The notes: a model not told the origin generated them from the letters alone. A stretch of 64,000 bases of DNA from Thiotrichaceae bacterium (GCA_028688145.1 JAQTYU010000002.1:1-64000); one strand, 5' to 3'; positions 1 through 9,480 are shown, counted from the stretch's first letter. Numbers and translations: made by a program.

Positions 1-347
1 AGAAGTCATCGTTTAGTTCCAAGGAGACGTTCCTCTGCCACGAGTTTGCTCCTATATGCTAAACAGAGTAAGAAATCTTGCTTTTAGTCCTTAACTTAAT
101 GGCTGTGAAACAGAGTTTGGGAACGAGGAAAAAATGTTTTTAGTTTTTGTAGCCCGTATGCAGCATAGCGGAATGCGGGGAATTTAAATCATCGTCACCT
201 CAATATATCCGCATGACACATGTATTTCATGTGGACTTACTCGGAACTCGCCGCTGGAGCGACGAGGTAGGCATTCCCACGCTGAAGCGTTGGAACGAGA
301 CAAATTATCGTGTTTCGTGGTGGAATACGCTACGCTATTCCACCCTA
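1..347. other. Intergenic stretch with degenerate dispersed repeats
   Basis: I see no credible gene here. The stretch holds degenerate copies of a dispersed repeat built around the words GTTCCCA and GGAACGAG (about 37-57, 110-127 and 265-300). Related text occurs near 27500-27535 and 42860-42890. The ORFs running through it are short and low in complexity, and they lack convincing ribosome-binding sites. Confidence 0.5.
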
Positions 348-986
348 CTACGGATTCTGACAATCCTTTTCAGCTTCAGGCAGCACCGCATCCCATTCAA
401 ACCAAGTATCTAAACGTTGATGCGCCTCTTCAATTCCCGTGCGCTTCAACGAAGAAAACAATTGCACGGTGTAAGGCATTTCATGTTTTGCCAAATCCCG
501 AACCACGCCTTGCAAACTCGCACAGGCTTTGCCATAACTTAACTTGTCCGCCTTAGTCAGCAAAATATGTGCGGGTAAATTGGAAGCCTTACACCAAAAT
601 AATAAACCTTGGTCTAAATCCGTCATCGGGTGGCGAATGTCCATCATCAAAATTAAGCCACGTAAACTTTGACGCTGTTCTAAATATTTTTGTAGCGTGC
701 GTTCCCAATGTAATTTCACAGGCACAGGCACTTTTGCAAAACCATAGCCCGGTAAATCGGCTAAACGCCGATGTGCATCCAAGGTAAAAATATTAATTTG
801 TTGGGTACGTCCTGGGGTTTTACTGGTGCGTGCTAATTGATGATGATCGGTAATCACATTGATTGCACTGGATTTGCCCGCGTTAGAACGCCCCGCAAAC
901 GCGACTTCATAGCCCACATCTTCGGGTAATTGATGCAGGGTATGCGCCCCACTTTGAAACTCTGCCCGACGGTAAATATTCGCCAC
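348..986 (-). CDS. engB: Ribosome biogenesis GTPase EngB (YihA/YsxC)
   Basis: This is an essential-type TRAFAC GTPase that helps late assembly of the 50S ribosomal subunit in the cytoplasm. The sequence shows the P-loop GRSNAGKSS, the G3 motif DLPGYGF and the G4 motif TKAD, in family order. The open frame extends upstream to an ATG at 1037. A GTG at 986 is preferred because AGGAG lies seven bases before it and it gives 212 residues, close to the usual 200-215, with the typical start VANIYRRAEF. The gene is divergent from glyA with a short shared upstream region. Identification is firm; only the start is debatable. Confidence 0.93.
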   Translation of the reverse strand: MANIYRRAEFQSGAHTLHQLPEDVGYEVAFAGRSNAGKSSAINVITDHHQLARTSKTPGRTQQINIFTLDAHRRLADLPGYGFAKVPVPVKLHWERTLQKYLEQRQSLRGLILMMDIRHPMTDLDQGLLFWCKASNLPAHILLTKADKLSYGKACASLQGVVRDLAKHEMPYTVQLFSSLKRTGIEEAHQRLDTWFEWDAVLPEAEKDCQNP

Positions 987-1039
987 TGCTTTACTCCTAC
1001 AACTGCTTTCGTTATTACGCTGTTCTAAGCACGACATGG

Positions 1040-1045
1040 TATAAT
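1040..1045 (+). promoter_or_regulatory. Possible -10 box for glyA
   Basis: A TATAAT hexamer sits 36 bases before the glyA start in the engB/glyA divergent region. No good -35 box was found at 16-18 bases upstream, so this is only a weak sigma-70 promoter suggestion. Confidence 0.25.
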
Positions 1046-1080
1046 TTAACTTTTCTCTCTACAAATAGACAGGGTAGCCC

Positions 1081-2334
1081 ATGTTTTCAAAACAAATGTC
1101 CATTGCTGATTTCGACCCAGAATTATGGCAAGCCATGCAAAATGAGCACACACGGCAAGAAACCCATTTGGAGTTAATTGCTTCTGAAAACTACACCAGT
1201 CCGCGCGTATTGGCGGCACAAGGCTCAGTTCTCACCAACAAATATGCTGAAGGCTACCCCAGTAAACGTTATTACGGGGGCTGTGAGTTTGTAGATATTG
1301 CCGAACAGCTCGCCATCGACCGCGCTAAACAATTATTTGGCGCAGCTTATGCCAACGTACAACCGCATTCTGGCTCACAAGCCAATGCAGCGGTGTATAT
1401 GGCATTGCTCGAACCTCATGACACGGTGCTTGGGATGAGTCTCGCCCACGGGGGGCATTTAACCCACGGCGCAAAAGTCAATTTCTCAGGCAAAATCTAC
1501 AATGCAGTGCAATATGGTTTAGACACTGCCACGGGTGAAATCGATTACGCCCAAGTGGAAGCCCTCGCCTTAGAACACAAGCCTAAAATGATTGTGGCAG
1601 GATTCAGCGCGTATTCTCGCGTGGTGGATTGGCAACGTTTCCGTGACATCAGCGACAAAGTCGGCGCGTATCTCATGGTTGATATGGCACACGTCGCAGG
1701 TTTAGTGGCGGCAGGTCAATATCCCAGCCCGATTAATATTGCAGATGTGACCACGACCACGACCCATAAAACTTTACGCGGTCCACGCGGGGGGCTTATT
1801 CTAGCACGAGCCAATCCTGAAATTGAAAAGAAACTGAATTCTATCGTATTTCCTGGAATTCAGGGCGGCCCCTTAATGCACGTTATCGCCGCAAAAGCGG
1901 TCGCTTTCAAAGAAGCTTTAGAACCTGAATTCAAAGTTTATCAAAAGCAAGTGGTGGATAATGCCCGTGCAATGGTGGCAGTGTTGCAAAAGCGTGGTTA
2001 TAAAATTGTTTCAGGCGGCACCGACAATCATTTATTCCTGCTCGATTTAATCGACAAAGGTTTAACGGGTAAAGCAGCAGATGCGGCTTTAAGCAATGCC
2101 CACATTACCGTCAATAAAAATGCCGTGCCCAATGACCCCCAATCACCTTTTGTCACCAGCGGGATTCGTATCGGCACGCCCGCCATGACCACGCGCGGCT
2201 TAGGCATTGCCGAAGTTGAACAAGTCGCCACTTGGATTGCTGATATTTTAGACGATATTACCAATACTGAAGTGCAAACCCGTGTCAGCGAACAAGTTTC
2301 AGCCCTTTGTGCACGTTTCCCCGTTTATGGCTGA
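1081..2334 (+). CDS. glyA: Serine hydroxymethyltransferase
   Basis: This PLP enzyme interconverts serine and glycine and charges tetrahydrofolate with a one-carbon unit in the cytoplasm. At 417 residues it has the normal bacterial length. Visible family signatures are ELIASENY near the N-terminus, NKYAEGYP, and the PLP-lysine stretch [14 protein letters not shown], in which the lysine forms the Schiff base. The ATG at 1081 follows an AGGG about seven bases upstream. Its 3' end overlaps ribD by eight bases, so the two are probably co-transcribed and translationally coupled. In many proteobacteria nrdR lies between glyA and ribD; it is absent here. Confidence 0.97.
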   Translation: MFSKQMSIADFDPELWQAMQNEHTRQETHLELIASENYTSPRVLAAQGSVLTNKYAEGYPSKRYYGGCEFVDIAEQLAIDRAKQLFGAAYANVQPHSGSQANAAVYMALLEPHDTVLGMSLAHGGHLTHGAKVNFSGKIYNAVQYGLDTATGEIDYAQVEALALEHKPKMIVAGFSAYSRVVDWQRFRDISDKVGAYLMVDMAHVAGLVAAGQYPSPINIADVTTTTTHKTLRGPRGGLILARANPEIEKKLNSIVFPGIQGGPLMHVIAAKAVAFKEALEPEFKVYQKQVVDNARAMVAVLQKRGYKIVSGGTDNHLFLLDLIDKGLTGKAADAALSNAHITVNKNAVPNDPQSPFVTSGIRIGTPAMTTRGLGIAEVEQVATWIADILDDITNTEVQTRVSEQVSALCARFPVYG

Positions 2335-3460
2335 ACTCACCCCTAACGACCATTTTTATATGGCGCGGGCTTTACAACTCGCAGAACGCGGCTTGTGGAG
2401 CACCAACCCCAATCCCCGCGTGGGCTGTGTCATCGTCCGCGATGGGGAAATTGTGGGCGAGGGCTGGCATCAAGTCGCGGGCGAACCCCATGCTGAAATC
2501 TACGCGCTGCAAATGGCGAAAGACAAAGCAAAGGGCGCGACTTGTTACGTAACCTTAGAGCCCTGTTGTCATTATGGGCGCACGCCGCCTTGCACGGATG
2601 CTTTAATTAAAGCAGGAATTACCCGTGTCGTCGCCGCCACCACCGACCCTAATCCCGTGGTTGCCAGCAAAGGCATTGATAAGTTAGAACTGGCAGGGAT
2701 TGCCGTGGAAACTTCGGTGCTCAGCGGACAAGTGGAAAAACTCAATGCGGGTTTTTTCATGCGGATGCGTCACGGTCGCCCTTATATTCGTTGCAAAATG
2801 GCAATGAGTTTAGACGGGCGTACCGCGATGGCTTCTGGAGAAAGTCGCTGGATTACTTCCAAAGAAGCGCGCAGCGATGTGCAAGCTTTACGCGCCCGCA
2901 GTTCTGCGATTATGACGGGCGCGGGCACGGTGTTGGCGGACGACCCAATGTTGACAGTGCGCGAGTCGGAATTGCCCACGCATTTGTTTCGCCCTGCGAA
3001 AATCAAGCAGCCGTTGCGGGTGATTGTGGACGCGCATTTAAGCACGCCGCCCACCGCAAGAATGTTGGGTTTACCCGGGGAAACCGTGATTTTCACCGCC
3101 TCCAGCAGCGAAAGCGTCAAGCAAATTCTGGAAAAAGCGGGCGCGAAAGTGATTTATTTGCCAACTCGCGAACGTGATATAGACTTACCTGCAATGTGTG
3201 AAATTCTGGCGCGTGATTTTGAGGTCAATGAATTGCTGCTAGAAACGGGTTCAACTTTAAGCGGTTCAATGCTGAAGGCGGGTTTAGTCGATGAATTGGT
3301 GATTTACATGGCTCCAATTTTAATGGGCAACAAAGCCCGTGCCTTGTTTAATTTGCCATTTATTGAAAATCTAAAACAGAAAATGCGTTTAGACATTGCC
3401 GACGTGCGCGCCATTGGCGACGATTGGCGTATTACCGCTTATCCGAAGTACGAGGACTAA
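2327..3460 (+). CDS. ribD: Bifunctional riboflavin biosynthesis protein RibD (deaminase/reductase)
   Basis: RibD performs the second and third steps of riboflavin synthesis: deamination of the pyrimidine and reduction of the ribosyl side chain. The N-terminal half carries the zinc deaminase motifs HAE and [11 protein letters not shown]; the C-terminal half is the RibD_C reductase, with [10 protein letters not shown] at its start. The frame is open further upstream into glyA, but the ATG at 2327 is chosen because it gives 377 residues and the usual N-terminal spacing before [11 protein letters not shown]. It overlaps the glyA stop by eight bases and is followed at once by ribE. Confidence 0.95.
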   Translation: MAELTPNDHFYMARALQLAERGLWSTNPNPRVGCVIVRDGEIVGEGWHQVAGEPHAEIYALQMAKDKAKGATCYVTLEPCCHYGRTPPCTDALIKAGITRVVAATTDPNPVVASKGIDKLELAGIAVETSVLSGQVEKLNAGFFMRMRHGRPYIRCKMAMSLDGRTAMASGESRWITSKEARSDVQALRARSSAIMTGAGTVLADDPMLTVRESELPTHLFRPAKIKQPLRVIVDAHLSTPPTARMLGLPGETVIFTASSSESVKQILEKAGAKVIYLPTRERDIDLPAMCEILARDFEVNELLLETGSTLSGSMLKAGLVDELVIYMAPILMGNKARALFNLPFIENLKQKMRLDIADVRAIGDDWRITAYPKYED

Positions 3461-4117
3461 ATGTTTACAGGAATTATTCAAGCCGTGGGCAAACTTGCCC
3501 AACGTGAACAGCGTGGAGTGGATGCGCGTTTATTCATCGACACTGCCGAGTTGCCGTTAAACAATGTGCAATTGGGCGACAGCATCGCAGTGAATGGCAC
3601 TTGTCTCACCGTGGTCAGTTTAGAAACGCGCGGTTTTTGGGCGGATGTCTCCACCGAAACTTTAAGCTATACCACGCTCGGCGCAATCAGCTTGAATAGC
3701 CCTGTGAATTTAGAAAAAGCCCTGACCCTGCAAACCCATCTCGGCGGACATTTGGTCAGCGGGCATGTGGACGGGGTTGGGAGCATTCAACAAGTGTATA
3801 GCGAAGGACGTTCGATTAGAATTCAGATCGCCGCCCCGCCCGAATTAGCAAAATACATCGCGCACAAAGGCTCAATCTGCGTCGATGGGATTAGTTTGAC
3901 CGTGAACAGCGTCGAAGGTGCAAGCTTTAGTTTAAACATTGTGCCGCATACCTTGGCAAAAACCACCTTGGCAAAAGCGGCGGTGGGGCAAAAAGTTAAT
4001 TTAGAAGTTGATATTATTGCACGCTATTTAGAACGTTTATTGCTCGGTACTGCGGCACAGAGTTCACAAGCCGCCCCAATTGACTTACAATTTTTACAAC
4101 AACATGGTTTTGCATAA
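3461..4117 (+). CDS. ribE: Riboflavin synthase alpha subunit
   Basis: This enzyme catalyses dismutation of two lumazine molecules to riboflavin, the last step of the pathway. It has the two tandem lumazine-binding (lipocalin-like) repeats, residues about 1-97 and 98-200, starting with the classic MFTGIIQAVG and containing LGGHLVSGHVDGVG. The length of 218 residues is normal. The start codon directly follows the ribD stop, with GAGG just upstream, which indicates one operon. No ribBA or ribH follows, so the pathway is split elsewhere in the genome. Confidence 0.96.
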   Translation: MFTGIIQAVGKLAQREQRGVDARLFIDTAELPLNNVQLGDSIAVNGTCLTVVSLETRGFWADVSTETLSYTTLGAISLNSPVNLEKALTLQTHLGGHLVSGHVDGVGSIQQVYSEGRSIRIQIAAPPELAKYIAHKGSICVDGISLTVNSVEGASFSLNIVPHTLAKTTLAKAAVGQKVNLEVDIIARYLERLLLGTAAQSSQAAPIDLQFLQQHGFA

Positions 4118-4155
4118 ACCACGTTTACCCTCCCCAAAAATTATGTGATAAGTCT

Positions 4156-5169
4156 ATGATTCTTGCTGGCGACATTGGCGGTACTAAAACATATCTGGCT
4201 TTGTACTCACCCGAATTGTCACTGCTGGTCAGCGCAATTTATCCCAGCCAAAACTATCCAAGTTTATTCCCCATTCTGCAACAGTTCTTGAGTGAACATG
4301 TTGTGCTTAGTTCTAAAATTACCGCCGTTTGTTTAGGCATAGCAGGCACGATTTGTGCAGAAAATTGCACATTACCCAATTTGCCACACTGGTCAAGTAT
4401 TTCGCTGACTGCCTTAAAACAGTTTTTTAAACTAGAACAAGTTAAATTACTCAATGACTTAGAGGCGATGGGCTGGGGGATTTCACGCATCACAGCGGGA
4501 CAAATACACGTATTACAAATGGGACAATCCCATGAAAATGGTAATGCTGTTTTATTGGCAGCGGGCACGGGCTTGGGTGAATCTTGTTTATATTGGGATG
4601 GCTCGCAGCATTTACCGATTGCTACCGAAGGTGGACACAGCGATTTCGCACCGCGTAATACGCTAGAAATAGGATTATTGCAATATTTAACCCGTTATTA
4701 TCCGCGTGTCAGTTATGAGCGCGTGTTATCAGGGACAGGGCTTGTGCATATTTATCAATATTTATGCGAGTTGCACCAACACACGCCCTTGGTTGGAGTG
4801 CAAACGGCACTACAGCAAGGCGCGGATCCCAGCGCGCTGATTACCGAATTGGGTTTAGCGAAGGCAGATTATTTATGTCAAGAAAGTTTACGCGTGTTTG
4901 TGAGTATTTACGGAGCAGAGGCAGGTAATTTTGCCTTAAAATTTATGGGGCGGGCGGGAGTTTATTTGGGCGGTGGGATTGCGCCTAAAATCCTACCACA
5001 GATGATGGATGGAACTTTCATTCAAGCCTTTAATGATAAGGGGCGTTTTGCAGGTTTAATGCAAACGATTCCCGTCTCGGTCATCCTGATGCCAGAAGTT
5101 GGATTATGGGGAGCCGCACATTATGCACGCGTATCGTTTTCCGATTCATCACGAGAGCAGCTTAGTTAA
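4156..5169 (+). CDS. glk: Glucokinase
   Basis: The predicted product phosphorylates glucose with ATP. The N-terminus MILAGDIGGTKTYLALY carries the phosphate-1 motif of the Glk family, and further motifs LLAAGTGLGES and ATEGGHSDFAPR match the glucokinase (Pfam Glucokinase) signature rather than the ROK family. At 337 residues it is close to the usual 320-340. It lies 38 bases after ribE on the same strand and directly abuts the next gene (stop at 5167-5169, TTG at 5170). With glgB further on, it suggests glucose and glycogen metabolism. The function call is by family; substrate range is not proven. Confidence 0.92.
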   Translation: MILAGDIGGTKTYLALYSPELSLLVSAIYPSQNYPSLFPILQQFLSEHVVLSSKITAVCLGIAGTICAENCTLPNLPHWSSISLTALKQFFKLEQVKLLNDLEAMGWGISRITAGQIHVLQMGQSHENGNAVLLAAGTGLGESCLYWDGSQHLPIATEGGHSDFAPRNTLEIGLLQYLTRYYPRVSYERVLSGTGLVHIYQYLCELHQHTPLVGVQTALQQGADPSALITELGLAKADYLCQESLRVFVSIYGAEAGNFALKFMGRAGVYLGGGIAPKILPQMMDGTFIQAFNDKGRFAGLMQTIPVSVILMPEVGLWGAAHYARVSFSDSSREQLS

Positions 5170-6144
5170 TTGAAAAAACATGATGTTTCTCTTATTCTGA
5201 TATTGGTCATCGGCTTTAGTTTATCGCTGACGGCGTTTGTCTATGTAAAAAACTGGGGTCGCGAAAGCGTCTTGCAAGATAAACGACTCAAAACTGATGG
5301 CTATGTGCGCAGTTTGCGTCAAACCTTTCTCAGCTTCAGTAGCGTGTTGTATTCAACACGGGGTTTGTACAATATCCATAATGGTCTGGACCATGCCGAC
5401 TTTAAAAACTTCTTTAAACAGAATACCAGTATTCTAGGACAGGATATTTTACAAGGGGTTGCATGGGTTCCCTCAGTCGCTCCTCCAGAAGTGCCCTATG
5501 TAACTGATATTGCTCAGCGCGATAATCCTACTCTGCATTTTTGGGAATTGGGTGCAGACGGTCAAGCCCAATCCTTACAATCTCGTCCTGTTCACTATCC
5601 GATTTTATATTTAGAAAGCAGCAAATTAAGCACCTTGGCAGGTTTTGACCTTGCTTCAAATCCACAGCTTCGTCAAACCTTGGAGCTGGCGCGTAATCAG
5701 TCACAATTGCTGATGAGTGATGCAACCTATTTGCCCGCAAGTTCGGGTAATGTATTAGGCGTGTACTTGGTCTTGCCCGTATATCTACGTGAGGTCAATA
5801 CCATACCTGAACGTCAACGGGAACTGCGCGGTTTTATCGTGGGCATTGTGGTTTTAGAACCTTTGATCGATCAAGAATTACGCCCCAACAAATTACGTTC
5901 AGATACCTTCTGGAAAGTCACTGACGAAACCCCCAACACCAAAATTACCCAGTTATACACTCCTTCTTGGTTGTCGCACGAACACGGTCAAACCGCAACT
6001 GAGCTGGTGTCTACGCCCTTGGAATTTTCGGATTTCGGTAAACGTTCATGGCGTATTGGTTTATACAGTTTGCAGGGGGAAACCTCTGAAATTGAATGGC
6101 GTTATGCGTGGATTGTGTTGCTGACAGGGATTTTGTTCAGCTAG
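5170..6144 (+). CDS. CHASE-domain N-terminal part of a frameshifted c-di-GMP signalling protein
   Basis: This frame encodes an N-terminal membrane helix (residues about 6-26) and an extracytoplasmic CHASE sensor domain (about 55-250). It then enters a second membrane helix (YAWIVLLTGILF), where it stops early. The stop results from a frame change near 6141: adding one base there would join it to the next frame (6096-8393) as GILFS-LGVLRYAH. The intact product would be a membrane-anchored CHASE-PAS-PAS-GGDEF-EAL protein of about 1070 residues. Translation starts at a TTG that abuts the glk stop. Either a real mutation or a sequencing error could explain the break. Confidence 0.8.
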   Translation: MKKHDVSLILILVIGFSLSLTAFVYVKNWGRESVLQDKRLKTDGYVRSLRQTFLSFSSVLYSTRGLYNIHNGLDHADFKNFFKQNTSILGQDILQGVAWVPSVAPPEVPYVTDIAQRDNPTLHFWELGADGQAQSLQSRPVHYPILYLESSKLSTLAGFDLASNPQLRQTLELARNQSQLLMSDATYLPASSGNVLGVYLVLPVYLREVNTIPERQRELRGFIVGIVVLEPLIDQELRPNKLRSDTFWKVTDETPNTKITQLYTPSWLSHEHGQTATELVSTPLEFSDFGKRSWRIGLYSLQGETSEIEWRYAWIVLLTGILFS

Positions 6145-8393
6145 GGGTATTGCGTTATGCCCATATTATTCTGACGCGGGCGCGCTGGGCAGAAACGATG
6201 GTGGCAGAACGCACGCAAGGTTTACTGGTTGCCAATGAATCTTTGAACACTGAAATTGAAGCCCGCAATCAAATCACCCGCGATCTCACCATCAGCCAAC
6301 AACGTTTTCAGTCAATCTTTAACGAAGCTGCCTTAGGGATTGCCCAAATTGATTTGGAAGGGCGGATTATCAGTAGCAATAAATCCTTGCAAAACATGCT
6401 TGGTTTTAGTGAGGCAGAATTACACAATCGCTTGTTACATGAATTGGCGTATGCGGAAGATGCTGAAACTGAACAAGAAATGTTGCGAAATTTACTCAAT
6501 GGCAAATATGACACTTTCCTCGTGGCGCAGCGTTATCAATGTAAAGATCACAGCATTGTCTGGACCAATCAAAGCTGTTCGATTGTACGCAGTGCAGGCG
6601 AGCCTTTTATTATTTGCATGATGGAAGACATTACTGAGCGCAAAGCGGCTGAAGAAGCACGGATTCAGGCAGAGCAGCGTTATCGGGATATTTTTGAAAA
6701 TGCGATTGAAGGTATTTTCCAAACCACGCCCGACGGACATTATATTAACGTGAATCCTGCCTTTGTGCGGATTTTCGGATATGAATCTGCTGAGCAAATG
6801 CACTATGAAATTAATGATGTGCAAACTCAGCTCTATGTTGATCCCAAAGAACGAATGCGTTTTATTGAGCTTTTAGAAACCCATTCAGAAGTACAGAATT
6901 TTGAATATCAGGCTCATCGACGCGATCAAAGTATTATTTGGGTGAATGAGACTGCGCGGCTGGTGCGCGATGAACACGGTAATATCGCCTATTACGAAGG
7001 CATGGTTGAAGACATCACTAAACGTAAGTATGCAGAAGCTAAGTTGCTTTATGATGCTTCACACGACCAGTTAACGGGTTTATTCAACCGCAATACTTTC
7101 ATCAACAAACTTGCTGAAACCTTGGCGATTTATCACCAGCATCCCACGCCACAACATTCTGCTTTTGCGGTGCTGTTTGTCGATTTAGATCGTTTTAAAG
7201 TGGTCAACGACAGTATGGGGCATTGGGCGGGCGATCAATTGCTCACCGAAATTGCTCACCGTTTATTGCAAGAAACTGATATGGAACGCGATGTGGTGGC
7301 GCGTTTTGGGGGTGATGAATTTGCGCTGATTCTGCATCATTTGGACGAAGCCGAGACTTTGGAACAGCGGGTTGAAAAAATTCAGCATCAACTCAGCAAG
7401 CCTTACACCTTAGAACAGCAGATTTTTAATACCACGGCGAGTATTGGGATTGCTTTGGGTACGCAAGAATATCAAGACCCTGAAGAAATGTTGCGCGATG
7501 CCGATATTGCGATGTATGAAGCAAAATATCGCGGGCGTGGACGGATCATGATCTTTCAAGAAGGGATGCATACCCAAGTCGTCAACCTGTTGCGCATGGA
7601 ATCTGATTTGCGCAGGGCCTTGGAACGCAACGAATTTCGTTTATATTACCAGCCCATTATTTCACTGAAGACGCGGCAAATAGTCAGCCTTGAAGCTTTG
7701 GTGCGCTGGGAACATCCTGATCAAGGTTTGGTGATGCCTGATAAATTCATTCCTGTGGCAGAAGAAACGGGCTTAATTCGCGAATTGGGTTTATGGGTGT
7801 TTCAAGAAGCTTGTGAACAGTTGAAACGTTGGCAGTTGCAATTCCCTGAGTTTGAAGATTTGGGTATGAATATCAATGTGTCACCCATTCAATTAAAACA
7901 AGTAGATTTAGTGCAAGTCTTTCAGAATATTATTGAAAAAACAGGGATTGCGGGCGAAAGCTGTCGGATTGAAATTACTGAAAGTGCGATTATGCAAGAC
8001 CCTGAATATTTATTAGAAATGTTAAAAGAGTTGAAAAAACTCAAGGTTAAACTTTATATTGATGATTTTGGAACGGGTTATTCTTCTTTGAGTTATCTGC
8101 AACAATTCCCGATTGATGCGTTGAAAATTGATAAGGGTTTTATTCGCGAAATTGATACGCATGGTAAATCTGCCAAAATTGCGAAGGCGATTATTTCTTT
8201 GGGTGAGGCGTTTGGAATTAAAGTGGTGGCAGAGGGGGTGGAAACTAACTTTCAAGTCACGGTGCTGGAAGCTGCGGGCTGTCATCATGTGCAAGGATTT
8301 TTCTTTTCTCGTCCGCAAGATGCACAAGGCATTGAACGTTATTTGCAACAACAGTTGTTGGCGGTTCAGCTGGGGGAATTACCTGTGCATTGA
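6096..8393 (+). CDS. PAS-PAS-GGDEF-EAL c-di-GMP enzyme, C-terminal part of a frameshifted gene
   Basis: This is the cytoplasmic part of the same signalling protein. In order it has a short coiled segment, PAS 1 (about residues 65-185), PAS 2 (about 190-310), a diguanylate cyclase domain with intact DQLTGLFNR and RFGGDEF, and an EAL phosphodiesterase domain with EALVRWEHP, EITES, DDFGTGYSSL and EGVET. Both catalytic halves therefore look active. The RxxD product-inhibition site is not evident (MERD sits at its place). The first 15 or so residues of this frame are out-of-frame text ahead of the junction at about 6141. If the frameshift is real, an internal start would yield a soluble, sensor-less enzyme. 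Confidence 0.88.
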   Translation: MALCVDCVADRDFVQLGVLRYAHIILTRARWAETMVAERTQGLLVANESLNTEIEARNQITRDLTISQQRFQSIFNEAALGIAQIDLEGRIISSNKSLQNMLGFSEAELHNRLLHELAYAEDAETEQEMLRNLLNGKYDTFLVAQRYQCKDHSIVWTNQSCSIVRSAGEPFIICMMEDITERKAAEEARIQAEQRYRDIFENAIEGIFQTTPDGHYINVNPAFVRIFGYESAEQMHYEINDVQTQLYVDPKERMRFIELLETHSEVQNFEYQAHRRDQSIIWVNETARLVRDEHGNIAYYEGMVEDITKRKYAEAKLLYDASHDQLTGLFNRNTFINKLAETLAIYHQHPTPQHSAFAVLFVDLDRFKVVNDSMGHWAGDQLLTEIAHRLLQETDMERDVVARFGGDEFALILHHLDEAETLEQRVEKIQHQLSKPYTLEQQIFNTTASIGIALGTQEYQDPEEMLRDADIAMYEAKYRGRGRIMIFQEGMHTQVVNLLRMESDLRRALERNEFRLYYQPIISLKTRQIVSLEALVRWEHPDQGLVMPDKFIPVAEETGLIRELGLWVFQEACEQLKRWQLQFPEFEDLGMNINVSPIQLKQVDLVQVFQNIIEKTGIAGESCRIEITESAIMQDPEYLLEMLKELKKLKVKLYIDDFGTGYSSLSYLQQFPIDALKIDKGFIREIDTHGKSAKIAKAIISLGEAFGIKVVAEGVETNFQVTVLEAAGCHHVQGFFFSRPQDAQGIERYLQQQLLAVQLGELPVH

Positions 8394-8412
8394 GTTTTAT
8401 ACTCGGTCACTA

Positions 8413-8445
8413 CCTTCCAAATTATCGTAATTTGGAAGGCTTACT
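8413..8445 (+). terminator. Rho-independent terminator after the GGDEF-EAL gene
   Basis: There is a perfect 12-base stem: CCTTCCAAATTA, loop TCG, then the exact complement. It is followed by a T-rich run, 20 bases after the stop codon. Confidence 0.75.
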
Positions 8446-8468
8446 TTTAAGCTCTAAATCTGTACGGC

Positions 8469-8618
8469 TTATCTAAACCCAGTAAATCCCGTCAACCCAG
8501 TAATACCGATAATAATCAAATAAATAGCGACCACGTAATTCAATAATTTGGGTTGCAGTAAAATCAAAATACCTGCAATCAGTGCAACAACTGCATTAAT
8601 ATCCGCATGAAAACTCAT
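8469..8618 (-). CDS. Small DUF3096-like membrane protein
   Basis: This is a 49-residue ORF missed by length cut-offs. It encodes two hydrophobic helices, INAVVALIAGILILL and YVVAIYLIIIGITGL, separated by QPKLLN. That pattern fits the DUF3096 family of tiny bacterial membrane proteins (LxxPIxxLIAGILIL...PRLLNYIVAIYLI). AAAGGAT lies eight bases before the ATG at 8618. The gene is convergent with the GGDEF-EAL gene and ends in a Gly/Phe-rich tail. Function is unknown, and no partner gene is adjacent. Confidence 0.7.
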   Translation of the reverse strand: MSFHADINAVVALIAGILILLQPKLLNYVVAIYLIIIGITGLTGFTGFR

Positions 8619-8811
8619 TGCTTTATCCTTTCAAGTTGTGGCGTGCGACCAAGTTTAGCTTGGTGATTTTTGAGTCAACAGCTGGCTCTTTGATTAACAT
8701 AGCACGGTTTGGGTGGGAATGCTGTGAATACTTATGAAAAGAAAGTGAATTAAACTTGAGGGTTATGGATGATCTTGTTTGAAAGCTAATAATGAACCGT
8801 TCTTATTCTAA

Positions 8812-8974
8812 CCTGAGTTCGGGATAAGCTATTAGAACAAAGGAATCAAATCCATTCTGGCAATATCCAAGGAAGGTTTGTTATCCTGCTAAGAATAAGC
8901 GACCAAGCCTGCGACAATGTTAATCATATAATTGCTTAAAGAACGATGCCGTGAGTGTTCTAGGGTGTGTCATC
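8812..8974 (-). mobile_element. IS982-type transposase remnant (3' end)
   Basis: About 110 bases here (8865-8974) match the C-terminal coding end of the IS982-like transposase remnant at 46759-47052, in the same orientation. The outer sequence TAACCTGAGTTCGGGATAAG (8812-8831) is the inverted counterpart of the element end at 47140-47163. Only the distal tip of the element survives, and no intact ORF remains. Confidence 0.65.
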
Positions 8975-9033
8975 AAATGAGTATTAAGGTTATTCTAAAG
9001 GACAAGGAATAGAGTCTCACAAGGAAACAAAGA

Positions 9034-9096
9034 ATGAGTTGCCGTTACGCATTAACAGATGAACAATGGGCTAGATTAGAACCCCTCTTACCAGGG
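9034..9096 (+). pseudogene. IS5-family transposase N-terminal fragment
   Basis: The fragment starts MSCRYALTDEQWARLEPLLPG, the hallmark N-terminus of IS5-group transposases (DUF4096 region), after AAGGAAACAAAGA as a ribosome-binding site. It is cut off after 21 codons where the element at 9095-9457 begins. No continuation of the transposase is visible beyond the right end of that element. Confidence 0.65.
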
Positions 9097-9457
9097 AGGG
9101 CTGAATCATTCACGTTATTTCATTTATAGAACATTAGGTTAAGCTACTTTCTACTTTTTCTTTTTGAGACTGTTAGAAAAAACTCAGTGCGCTGTACACT
9201 TTTTCTTAAGAGTCGCATAAACTGCTGTATAGTCTATTCTTTCACGCTATATCAAGTAGTTACAAGACTGTAAAAATATAACTCTTAACTTTCATAAAAG
9301 TATTACGACTAAAAACAGCCCTGCAATTTTCACGAAAGTAAAAATTAGCCCGTCAACTTTGTCAAAATGAAAACTAGAAAAATAGTGCTCAGTCGAAAAA
9401 TAGATGTAACCTAATGTTCTTAAATAGAATAACCGTGAATGATTCAGCCCTCCCCCT
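9095..9457. mobile_element. Non-coding element with about 47-bp terminal inverted repeats
   Basis: The left end (9095-9142) and right end (9410-9457) are near-perfect inverted copies. GAGGGCTGAATCATTCACG is matched exactly by CGTGAATGATTCAGCCCTC, and the inner part ending GAACATTAGGTT matches with a few differences. The interior of about 270 bases has no gene. It contains three similar AT-rich words, AACTTTCATAAAAG (9287), AATTTTCACGAAAG (9325) and AACTTTGTCAAAATG (9355), which could be transposase-binding sites. It interrupts an IS5-type transposase fragment. It looks like a MITE or a mini-transposon; its family was not recognised. Confidence 0.6.
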
Positions 9458-9480
9458 TCAGGGGGTTGAGGGCGCATTAA

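Noticed and set aside
987-1037. ATG start of engB at 1037 with a 17-residue extension
   Set aside because: The added residues are unlike the family, and the GTG at 986 has an AGGAG ribosome-binding site at proper distance.
2282-2326. Upstream extension of ribD starting at a GTG inside glyA
   Set aside because: The extra 15 residues match no RibD start and only reflect glyA codons read in another frame.
4118-4155. FMN riboswitch near the rib genes
   Set aside because: The rib genes are directly coupled to glyA, and no RFN-element bases are seen in the short gaps.
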